NCBI GenBank assembly: GCA_025677825.1
Contig: JAIXMO010000144.1
Span: forward strand, 1 to 12,657
From: Helicostylum pulchrum
Taxonomy: Eukaryota > Mucoromycota > Mucoromycetes > Mucorales > Mucoraceae
DNA: 12,657 bases
Direction of reading: 5' to 3'
Positions 1-7,078 of the stretch are shown here, one piece after another (positions within the stretch are counted from its first letter, which is position 1; each line of letters opens with the position of its first letter). Position numbers and translations under genes: made by a program. The notes under the pieces are model-generated. The model had not been told where the DNA came from, ran no database searches, and worked only from the letters and a program-made list of their open reading frames with translations.

Positions 1-1
1 A

Positions 2-205
2 TTCAGCCTCAACTCCAGTAATTATGACGAAACGAGCATTGAGTTCTGTAAAGGCTTTGAAGACTGGAATGCTCATTGTATTTTGCCGGTTCATCGAATT
101 TATAGCCCTATCACTGTTGCCTGCATTAAAGATAATTCTACTAATCCAAAGGTTCCTCTTGGCTGTATCGTAATAATCCCTCAAGAAAAAAAACTTTTTG
201 TCTAA
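2..205 (+). CDS. 3' end of an unrecognised protein-coding gene (5' part outside the window)
   Basis: An open frame runs from the first bases of the window to a TAA at 203-205 and would encode the last 67 residues of a protein. The residue mix is protein-like, with two Trp/Asp/Cys-containing stretches and the segment ILPVHRIYSPITVA, unlike the low-complexity frames in the A/T runs nearby. There is no start codon because the gene begins upstream of the window. I do not recognise the family. The gene converges on the four-exon minus-strand gene at 513-1795, and the two stops are about 310 bases apart. It could be a host gene or part of a DNA transposon. No domain or catalytic motif can be assigned from so short a piece. 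Confidence 0.45.
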   Translation, partial: FSLNSSNYDETSIEFCKGFEDWNAHCILPVHRIYSPITVACIKDNSTNPKVPLGCIVIIPQEKKLFV

Positions 206-512
206 ACCATTTCATACATGTATTAATAAATATTTTTATCCCATTCCAAAAAAAAAGTTTCATTCATCGATACCTTGTTATTGTCCAAAAAAAAGGGGCG
301 GGGTGTTAAGGCTGCGTATTTAACGCGTTTATTGAAAGAGGAAGGAAACAATATGGTGAAAACGATGTAGAAAAAAAAATAGATGTTGACCAAGATGATT
401 CCGAAAAAAAAAGGAAAAGGAAAAAGGGGAGGAAAGGAAGGAAAAAAAAAAGCTTTGTTACGCAGGCTAAAAAAAACGCACTATTTATTTATTTGTACAA
501 AAAAGAATTATT
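206..512. other. Non-coding, purine-rich low-complexity spacer between two convergent genes
   Basis: This stretch has runs of A and of A/G, including a G-rich patch near 295-303 and an almost pure A/G tract at about 400-450. Any open frame through it encodes only Lys/Arg/Gly runs, so I read it as the shared 3' untranslated region of two converging genes. Apart from the polyadenylation motif of the minus-strand gene I see nothing functional in it. Confidence 0.5.
484..493 (-). promoter_or_regulatory. Polyadenylation signal of the four-exon gene
   Basis: On the minus strand two overlapping AATAAA hexamers (AATAAATAAA) lie about 20 to 30 bases downstream of the TAA at 513-515. That is the expected place for a fungal 3'-end processing signal and supports the predicted gene end. 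Confidence 0.45.
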
Positions 513-1795
513 TTATGCTTTCGACCATGCGGGGGCTTGATCCAAATATTGATTTTTTATTTCAATTGTCTTGGTTCTTCCTTTCATTCTGAGCTCTTTT
601 TCTTTTTTGGCATTTTTTCGAATTTGAAGATCAAATTCGTCAAACTTTTCGAATGCTTCAATACCCTTTAAAACAAATAATAGTTAGTGTTTATATCTAA
701 ACAATATTCATGAATATAACTATCTACCTTTCTTGAACGCCAAGACGGACGAATTACTTTTAATTTTATACTTTTTTCTACCTCTCCTGCTTCCGTATCG
801 GTACTCTCCTCGTCACTTTGCAATTGTTCCAATGCAAGATTAAAAACATCATTACCGAAAAGAGTTTTCATTTCGGACCCGAAAACGGAATGTGCCATTA
901 CTTTCTTTCTGTGTTTAAGCTTCTATATTTTAAAAAAAAGTAAGTCCAAGTGACAGGAATTGTTTCATACTACATAATTGACTTACGGTGACACGTCTGC
1001 CTTTTCTAACGTTAAGCTTCTTCTTGGCAGCCTTTTTTTCTTCCGATTCAGCTAGATTTGCTTTCTGTCTGTGAAAAACGAGCACAACTTTAGCTTTTAT
1101 CTCTCTATATGATACAATACTGTTCCACAACTTATTAGTGATATTTTCAATCTGTGATCCGACATAAGCAATAATATTATTGGTTACAGTTTCATTATTA
1201 GTGTCGGCTAAAGGCTTTGTATAATCCCACACCAGGTTCTCTGGAGCACCCTTCTGATTATCCAAAGAGGTACGGATCCACCCCTATTTCTGAAGTTAGT
1301 TTGAAATATGCTATAAAATTTATTAGAATAATCACTTACAGAAAGCATGTTATACATAGCTGTTCCTGGTCGAAAAAGTGTGCTATCGGACTGGCAAGTT
1401 ACAAGCTCCCTTGGTTCAGACGATCCTTCAAGTTTGCTTAAGATAATATCCAACTTTGACTCAATTCTCTCCAGACGGTCAATCCTAGATTCAATTCTAT
1501 CGAAACGGTCTTCAAAGCGTGATATCTTCGCGTCCAGTTTTTTTAAATCACTCTTTATACTGTCCCAGGTATTACTAGCTCCAGTCGCAAAAAAGCTTCT
1601 TGATAAGGCGGCAGTCATATCCGAGCCATTGGACACTCCCGAAAGTGATATAGATGGTGCCAGGACAGAAAACGATTGTTGGGTGTCTACGGACATGTCT
1701 TCACGAGAAGCTGAGTTGGCAGATGACACTGAGCTACTTCGGCTTCTAGTTCTACTGGAGATCAAAGAGTTGTTAAGGCGAGAAGGGTTTTGCAT
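513..1795 (-). CDS. Four-exon gene, 366-residue coiled-coil protein with basic region, function unknown
   Basis: Exons are 1795-1340, 1283-987, 922-728 and 665-513, with introns 1339-1284 (56 bases), 986-923 (64) and 727-666 (62). All three introns are phase 0 and end in AG. The first two start GTAAGT and the third GTAGAT. Introns 1 and 3 contain CTAAC branch-like sites. The start is the ATG at 1795. Residues 1-76 are Ser-rich. Residues 77-123 form a heptad-like coiled coil of Leu/Ile with Asp/Glu/Arg/Lys (RIESRIDRLERIESKLDIIL). Residues 153-222 look helical, and 234-259 are strongly basic and resemble a nuclear localisation or DNA-binding segment, with intron 2 inside it. The C-terminus ends in DQAPAWSKA. 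The perfect splicing and uninterrupted frame argue for an expressed gene. I do not recognise the family. A nuclear, self-associating protein is inference, and so is a possible accessory role in a mobile element. Confidence 0.75.
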
Positions 1796-1862
1796 TGTAA
1801 AATAATATCAGATATAGATGTAAAGAGATATGTAAAGGAAAAAAAAATCGACTTTGACATCC

Positions 1863-1871
1863 ATATATATA
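1863..1871 (-). promoter_or_regulatory. TATA-like box upstream of the four-exon gene
   Basis: On the minus strand TATATATAT lies about 70 bases before the ATG at 1795. A pyrimidine-rich tract (T run then CC, about 1836-1850) lies between the box and the ATG. Position and sequence fit a core promoter, but AT-rich DNA produces such motifs by chance. Confidence 0.35.
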
Positions 1872-3040
1872 CTCTTTCAATAATTAGCCCGGTATATTTT
1901 TTTTATTAGGCAAAATCTTATAATTCGTATAATAGCTCTACGTATTTCTTTTTTAAGGTATTCTACCGGTGCTCGTGTTAGAGTTTTTAATGTACAAGTG
2001 GGCATGGTTCTTTTTTAGAAATATTTTATTTGGTCAGATGTATTTGTTTTTATATGATAACGACAGGTCTTTTTTTTTTTCATGGAAGAATAAAAGAGGG
2101 GAAAAAAAAATCCCTCCTTTTTTCCTTTTTTCTTTTTTTTTTACTTTACTTTCAAACAATACTCTAATACTTTTTTCTTAAAAAAAACTTTATTGATGGT
2201 AAGATATAAATTAATTTATCAAATTGTTTCTAATGTTATTGCTTCTATATATTTTTAGTCCCAGAGCTATGTTATGATTTCATTGTTTTTTTTGGGGGTA
2301 AGATCGCTATATATACTCATATGCCATGCCAATATAACTGACAATTACTTAGTTTTTTATGCAGTTACTTGGGTAAATCGTATTTCTGGTTGAAAGGTAT
2401 ACTATAGAAATATTATTTAAGACTTTGAACCTATTTTAACGATTTTTATTAGTTAGACCTTTTTCAAACTGATTCTTGCTATTTATTGTTCTTATTTTAA
2501 GTTGCCACTTGATATTTCAGTTCGCAAGAAGAATATATCTACACGGACAGGTACAGTATAAAGAAAGTTCTATTCATATAATAATATATGTACACATATA
2601 AAGATAGACGTAGCTTTTTTTTAAAAATAAAATAATTTATCCTGCTTTAACTTTTACTACCAAATTTAAAATCATTTAACGTATCGTTTCGTATATATCC
2701 TGTTTTATTTCGTTTTATGTCCCTTTTTTTTTTCTTTTTTTATGTCGGTTTTGATACGTTGATTGGTATAAATCAATTCGGATATACCGACAAATACGAA
2801 AATATTCCTTTTTTTTTTCGCTCCGAAAGACGTATTTACATACAGTCATGCATATATTGAGTGTATTGCATTGGCTAAAAAACTTAATATACATGCAAGC
2901 ATTACGCAATGTGACAAAGCAAGCATTACATACAAATAGTGTGATGTGATGCACAAAATTAAAAATAAATAAAAAAATGCATGCGCAAAAAAAAAAGAAA
3001 AAAGAGATACATGCATATTTTTACTTTTTCGAAAAACGAA
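1872..3040. other. AT-rich stretch with no supported gene
   Basis: About 1.2 kb of very AT-rich DNA with many T and A runs. The open frames across it (for example near 1969-2181 and 2715-2954) translate to Phe/Lys/Tyr-rich low-complexity peptides and show no domain. The 5' boundary of the truncated retrotransposon that follows must lie somewhere here or just after, but no LTR or other sharp edge is visible. Confidence 0.5.
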
Positions 3041-3178
3041 CTATTGGTAGAAATAGTGCTCCACTCGGTAGGAAAATTACAAAAAATAAAAACTGCATTT
3101 TTGTCAATAGTCATACCAAGAGTCTATCGAAAGTGTTCCACTTGATAAACTCCTGATACGACTTTTGAATGACGATAG

Positions 3179-4351
3179 TTGTCTTTAAACACTGTGTTGG
3201 CTACGTTCAATATTACTTCCTCTAGTGGAAATAACTATATGCTTATTTTGGTTGATCATTTCAGTCGATTTACAATTCTTCGCGCAATTACAGATAAATC
3301 TAGTCTCACTATAGCTAAAGAATTACTTAATGTTTTCTGTCTATTTTCATTTCCTAAGGTATTAACCTCTGACAATGGATCTGAATTCGTTAACGAAATT
3401 GTATCACAGTTAATTTTAATGAGTGGCATTGACAGACGATTATCTTTACCTTATACTCCTACTGGTAATAGCGTTACAGAACGATTTGTAGGAATTGCAA
3501 AATCTGTTATTGTTAAATCACTGAAAGGAAGACACGCAGATTGGGATTTATATCTCAATCCTACGCAATTGGCTATGAACATTAAATACTCTAAACTACA
3601 CAAGTCGAGACCTTATAGTATTGTATTTAACAGACAACCAAACGATTTTGCAGACTATTCTAAAGTCACACCTACCTTATCTTTAATGAAAGCTGATACT
3701 AAAAAGATACATGACAGACTTGCTTTTGCACAAGAAGTTGTTATTCCTCAAATAGCGATATTAATTAAGACCACACAAGATAATGATCATGCTCGTTTCG
3801 AAAAATCTCACAAGGTTTTAAAAGACATGTATCCAATTGGTAGTAAGGTGATGATCGTTAATGTACATCGTCAGTCTAAGTTAGATGAAAGATATTCAGG
3901 TCCATTTACTATCAAAGGATATACCAAAAACAAATCTTATATCTTAACAGACAGACTCGATAATCTTTTAAGCCGTGATGTTCCTACGCAACAGATTAAA
4001 TTAATCCAATCTAGTGCAGCTTCTCAAAATGTAGTTAAAGATAAACACTACGAGGTACAAGCTATTATCGCACACAGAGGTGGCCCCATTAATTATGAAT
4101 ACCTAGTTCATTGGTTAGGATATAATGATGAAGCAGACCATACTTGGCAAACTGCATCTGATTTCGATTCTTCTTTACACATAGAACTTTATTGGCAACG
4201 CCGCAATGGCAACAACACAAAGGCTGCTCCTTTAGCTAAAACTGTCAATCATACTATTCGTAAGAAAGTCAATCGTGATAAACATTCCAACAAGAATGCT
4301 CATATTATTACGCGATCTCAAAGATTACTTGAGGCTAAACAGCAAAAGTAA
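3179..4351 (+). pseudogene. Ty3/gypsy integrase fragment with GPY/F module and C-terminal chromodomain
   Basis: The frame is open for 390 codons after a TAG at 3176-3178. Its first codon is TTG, so this is the 3' part of a pol polyprotein and not a separate gene. Numbering from that TTG, the rve core has SDNG with Asp65 and VTER with Glu101, exactly 35 residues apart as in D,D35E integrases. The expected first catalytic Asp, about 57 residues before Asp65, aligns with Ala8 (LATF), so the enzyme is probably dead. Residues 236-244 (DERYSGPFT) are the GPY/F module. Residues 290-341 are a chromodomain, with cage residues Tyr291, Trp312 and Tyr315 at HP1 spacing. The tail is basic. Family knowledge: integrase inserts the cDNA and the chromodomain steers it toward methylated H3. 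A zinc-finger relic (HHCC) may lie at about 3050-3145 but is too weak to call. Confidence 0.85.
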
Positions 4352-4551
4352 CTTTAAGTAAATGCATGAACCTTTTCCCTATATATTGTTTTTCCTGATG
4401 AAGGTTTTTAAGGGTTTTTACTGGTCTTATATACGCATTTTACTACGATCTATTATATTAGTTTACTTTCTCCCAAAAATTTTTTTTTCTTCTCTTCTTC
4501 CTTTATTTTTCTACTTTGCTTTACAAATTTATCAAGTCTGGTGGGGGGTAA
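4352..4551 (+). other. Short region between integrase stop and LTR, ending in a polypurine tract
   Basis: About 190 bases of T-rich non-coding DNA separate the pol stop from the LTR. The last bases, 4541-4551 (GTGGGGGGTAA), are a purine-rich tract directly before the TG that opens the LTR, which is where the plus-strand primer of LTR retroelements lies. A 4362-4616 open frame runs into the LTR and is a chance frame. Confidence 0.6.
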
Positions 4552-4712
4552 TGTTGTATTCACGTACTATACAGATATATAATTTAGATATACCTTTATA
4601 CACAAAGGCTATATAACAATATAATATTACCTATTTAGTATTTGGATCTGTATACTTCTTATCGACTATATAAATTTAATGAAGAAATATAGTGTAACAG
4701 TTTATTTCTTCA

Positions 4713-4797
4713 AGTGATACAATAACCTACAAACAGTTTATTGTACTGAAGTGGTACAATAATCTACAAACAGTTATTCTTCTAAAAAGTGATACAA
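4713..4797 (+). repeat. Internal tandem repeats of the LTR U3 region
   Basis: Two copies of a 26-base unit (4713-4738 and 4750-4775, start to start 37 bases, two mismatches) are followed 38 bases later by a 10-base partial copy (4788-4797). The same array sits at 6261-6345 in the other LTR. It lies 140 to 220 bases before the TATA box. Repeated units there are often transcription-factor sites, which is inference here. Confidence 0.6.
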
Positions 4798-4933
4798 GAA
4801 GCACTTTGTCTTCAAAGCTTATTTATTCATATTTTCCCACATTATATTCACTTATTTTCCTCACCATCAACTCACTTATTTTTCCCACCATCAATTAATG
4901 TTCCTTCAAATGTCTTATTTATATTCTGAAAAG

Positions 4934-4942
4934 TATATATAA
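4934..4942 (+). promoter_or_regulatory. TATA box of LTR 1
   Basis: TATATATAA lies about 100 bases before the LTR end and is conserved in the second LTR. This is the expected place for the U3 core promoter, with R and U5 following. In a 3' LTR it would transcribe outward into the flanking DNA at 5040 and beyond. Confidence 0.55.
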
Positions 4943-5041
4943 GGACCTATAATTTCCATTAAATAAACAACAATCATTTTCAAGTCTGATAATCTTTCTG
5001 TTTAATTTTTTATTTTTGATATTTATTCTTTAAATATCATA

Positions 5042-5341
5042 GAGCTTCCGGAAAGTAGAAGTTGTGGTAGCTTTTACGCGGTGGTGGAAGTTATGAAGTC
5101 TCATAAAACTTCGCCTTACTCGAAATGTATACCCTTGGTTCAGCCTTTTCTCGCGAATGAGACAAAAAAATACGCTGTCATTGACGTTGGTGATATTTTA
5201 TCAGTTGTTGGGTTGATTCAAAAAACTGACTTGGTAAATAACCGGGCTCAATCTTCCAACTGGTTCTACGTGATTTCACCATCAACTGCTTTTGATCGAG
5301 ACATGTCCATTAACGCAGGCAAGATTAGTGACCTGTTGTAG
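5042..5341 (+). CDS. Fragment of an unrecognised gene, cut off by LTR 1
   Basis: The frame is open from the LTR edge to a TAG at 5339-5341. It encodes 99 residues from 5042, or 82 from the first ATG at 5093. The translation is protein-like (SNWFYVISPSTAFDRDM near the end) and coding potential seems to begin right where the LTR ends. This fits a gene whose 5' part was displaced when the retrotransposon inserted. It also fits a second small gene driven by the LTR promoter. I do not recognise the family, and no catalytic motif is visible. The missing 5' part is not elsewhere in the window. Confidence 0.45.
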   Translation, partial: ELPESRSCGSFYAVVEVMKSHKTSPYSKCIPLVQPFLANETKKYAVIDVGDILSVVGLIQKTDLVNNRAQSSNWFYVISPSTAFDRDMSINAGKISDLL

Positions 5342-5367
5342 TGCAGTAGGTTTTTTTCGCTTAAAGT

Positions 5368-5372
<5 letters not shown>

Positions 5373-5406
<34 letters not shown>
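5373..5406. repeat. CT dinucleotide microsatellite
   Basis: Seventeen perfect CT units. It lies in non-coding DNA after the stop of the 5042-5341 frame. Frames through it give only Leu-Ser or Arg-Glu runs. Confidence 0.95.
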
Positions 5407-5408
<2 letters not shown>

Positions 5409-6058
5409 GTATATATTTATAAAAATGAATTAAAAGAGCTTTTTTTTTCTGTTTACAAAAAAAAAAAGATATAAACATACATTGATTGTGACTGCACAAT
5501 TCATCGTGCTTTCTATGTTTGTAGTCATCTATAGCTGAGCTTTAGTCCTTCACACTCGGCAAACTTGTATATAGTTATCGTCATCTTAATTGTTTTCTTT
5601 CTATTCAATCTTTTCGCAGCAACATTTTTTTACGTATCTCGTCGTAAAAAAAAGGGCTTTTTAGCATTATCTGTAGTGTCAACACCAGTAAGAGGACTTT
5701 ATTTTATTACAGTTAACGGTATGTATTGCGAATTAAAAGAATAAGTAAAAAAAAAAAAAAGTAGTAGAATATAAGGGCGTTTATTAAAAAAAAATACTTG
5801 CTTTATATAAGAACTCATTAGAGCGGAATATTAATTTTAACAAAGCAATCCGCATAAAAAAAAATATATATTATATAGCGATAAATGGAGCGCTATCGCT
5901 TCCCTGACCGCTGAATCCTTTTTTTTTAAAAAAAATCTGAATTCTGTTAGCATTCTTTTTTTTTCCATTTGGAGAAAATGAGCAAAAGCTGTAATTGAAA
6001 AGAAGGAAATTGAAATTCCATCGATAATTTTTTTTTTCCCTGCCAAATTTTAGCGATA

Positions 6059-6074
6059 CCGCTTGTGTAAGCGG
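6059..6074. repeat. Short perfect hairpin beside LTR 2
   Basis: CCGCTT and AAGCGG form a 6-base stem with a GTGT loop, about 25 bases before the LTR. A similar inverted pair (AGCGATA at 5877-5883, TATCGCT at 5894-5900) lies upstream. No T run follows, so it is not a bacterial-type terminator. Its role is unknown and it may be a remnant of a small mobile element. Confidence 0.3.
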
Positions 6075-6099
6075 TGCAACGCTTCCACAACCGCCACCG

Positions 6100-6585
6100 T
6101 GTTGTATTCACGTACTATACAGATATATAATTTAGATATACCTTTATACACAAAGGCTATATAACAATATAATATTATCTATTTGGTATTTGGATCTGTA
6201 TACTTCTTATCGACTATATAAATTTAATGAAGAAATATAGTGTAACAGTTTATTTCTTCAAGTGATACAATAACCTACAAACAGTTCATTGTACTGAAGT
6301 AGTACAATAATCTACAAACAGTTATTCTTCTAAAAAGTGATACAAGAAGCACTTTGTCTTCAAAGCTTATTCATTCATATTTTCCCACATTATATTCACT
6401 TATTTTCCTCACCATCAACTCACTTATTTTTCCCACCATCAATTAATGTTCCTTCAATGTCTTATTTATATTCTGAAAAGTATATATAAGGACCCATAAT
6501 TTCCATTAAATAAAAAACAATCATTTCAAGTCTGATAATCTTTCTGTTTAATTTTTTATTTTTGATATTTATTCTTTAAATATCA
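6100..6585 (+). repeat. LTR 2: 5' LTR of element 2
   Basis: A 486-base copy of the same LTR, TGTTGTATT to AATATCA. The two indels against LTR 1 are one A (in TTCAAATG, which is TTCAATG here) and one T (in CATTTTCAAG, which is CATTTCAAG here). Gag starts about 105 bases downstream, so this is a 5' LTR. It comes from a different insertion than LTR 1, so the divergence between them measures family age and not the age of one insertion. Confidence 0.93.
6481..6489 (+). promoter_or_regulatory. TATA box of LTR 2, promoter of element 2
   Basis: TATATATAA at the same relative place as in LTR 1. Transcription would start a few tens of bases downstream and run through the leader into gag at 6692. Confidence 0.55.
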
Positions 6586-6691
6586 TATTTTTTTTTATCA
6601 ATTCTAATTCCTGTTGTTTTATTTTTTGAAAATTATCCTTTATTTTTTTTTCTCTCCCTTTTAAAAAAAAAAATTATTATTTCCACTTACC
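6586..6691 (+). other. Leader of element 2; no clear tRNA primer site
   Basis: About 105 bases of T-rich then A-rich DNA lie between the LTR and the gag ATG. Directly after the LTR there is a T run (TATTTTTTTTT). I see none of the usual complementary tRNA 3' ends (such as TGG-starting sites) within the first 10 to 15 bases. The ATG at 6692 has the context TTACCATGT. Confidence 0.5.
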
Positions 6692-6788
6692 ATGTCTATT
6701 CCTACTCAAAACTTTATCGGTCCTGTTGCTCCTCCTGCTACTAGAATGGAAGATGTTGAATTTTCTGCCGAAACTGCTCCCAATGTTA
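6692..6788 (+). pseudogene. 5' piece of gag, split by the DNA transposon
   Basis: The ATG at 6692 opens 32 codons rich in Pro/Ala/Thr (MSIPTQNFIGPVAPPA at the start). The frame breaks at the TTA of 6786-6788, where the transposon begins. The downstream part of gag resumes at 9171 in the same frame when one TTA is counted, so no gag sequence was lost. Read into the transposon, the frame would give only an aberrant short peptide. Confidence 0.85.
6786..6788. repeat. Left target-site duplication (TTA) of the DNA transposon
   Basis: TTA directly before the element, matched by TTA at 9168-9170 directly after it. A 3-base TTA/TWA duplication is characteristic of PIF/Harbinger transposons. Counting one TTA keeps gag in frame, which supports this reading over a 4-base TTAG. 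Confidence 0.8.
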
Positions 6789-7067
6789 GAATAATGTTTC
6801 TGTTTTATATATAATTATTGATATTACAACAACTATAAATACATTATTATGTAACACCAATATAGTTCTTATCAACAAAATTAATCCATGGAAACAAATA
6901 TATATTACGTGAAAAAAAATATGTTTTTAATTGGCAATTATATTTTCATGGTATAAACATATTAACAATAAATTGTAATTATGTTCAAAGAATCAATAAT
7001 ATTCTTAAGCCTAAACGATTATTTTTAAAAAAACATTTTATATTTTATGGGTATTAAAACATTGTTC
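6789..7067. repeat. Left 279-base direct repeat, MITE-like
   Basis: Identical at every base to 8889-9167. Identity extends to 6786-7068 and 8886-9168 (283 bases, exact offset 2,100) because TTA precedes and T follows both copies. The repeat starts GAATAATGTTT and ends AAACATTGTTC, so it is bounded by its own inverted ends. It is flanked by TTA on the left and TAA on the right. It has no coding capacity and no TG...CA ends. Confidence 0.95.
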
Positions 7068-7078
7068 TAATCTGCTAT

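Larger units (their letters stand above)
3179..5039 (+). mobile_element. Element 1: 5'-truncated Ty3/gypsy chromovirus-type retrotransposon
   Basis: Integrase core, GPY/F module, chromodomain, polypurine tract and 3' LTR follow each other in the order of Ty3/gypsy chromoviruses. The gag, protease, reverse transcriptase and RNase H regions and the 5' LTR are missing. The left limit given is the start of the recognisable integrase frame. True element sequence may begin slightly upstream. The 3' LTR belongs to the same family as the 5' LTR of element 2. Confidence 0.8.
4552..5039 (+). repeat. LTR 1: 3' LTR of element 1
   Basis: This 488-base copy starts TGTTGTATT and ends AATATCA, giving the TG...CA ends of LTRs. 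It matches 6100-6585 along its whole length, with about 7 substitutions and 2 one-base indels by eye. It contains a TATA box at 4934-4942. It also has an 8-base inverted repeat (GAAGAAAT at 4681-4688, ATTTCTTC at 4704-4711). A 26-base unit beginning AGTGATACAATAA occurs at 4713-4738 and 4750-4775, with a partial third copy at 4788-4797. Because integrase and the polypurine tract lie on its left, it is a 3' LTR. Confidence 0.93.
5342..6099. other. Non-coding spacer between the gene fragment and element 2
   Basis: About 750 bases with a CT microsatellite, several A and T runs of 8 to 14 bases and no convincing gene. A minus-strand frame at 5837-6046 is made of Lys/Phe runs. The last 50 bases before the LTR are less AT-rich than the rest and contain a short hairpin. 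The five bases directly before the LTR are CACCG, the likely target-site duplication of element 2, whose partner copy is beyond the window. Confidence 0.5.

Noticed and set aside
383..592. 69-codon plus-strand frame
   Set aside because: It runs through an A/G tract, encodes mostly Lys/Gly/Arg, and overlaps exon 4 of the spliced gene on the other strand.
1347..1805. 152-codon plus-strand frame
   Set aside because: It is the antisense shadow of exon 1, whose gene has consistent splice sites, coiled coil and phase.
3050..3145. Possible integrase zinc-finger (HHCC) relic upstream of the integrase core
   Set aside because: Only a loose His/Gly/Lys and Cys pattern can be seen and the frame ends in TGA. 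It is too weak to annotate.
5837..6046. 69-codon minus-strand frame
   Set aside because: Built from A/T runs giving Lys and Phe strings, with no domain.
5877..6099. A possible small inverted-repeat element before LTR 2
   Set aside because: AGCGATA and CGCTTCC motifs recur and two hairpins exist, but I found no matching ends or target duplication.
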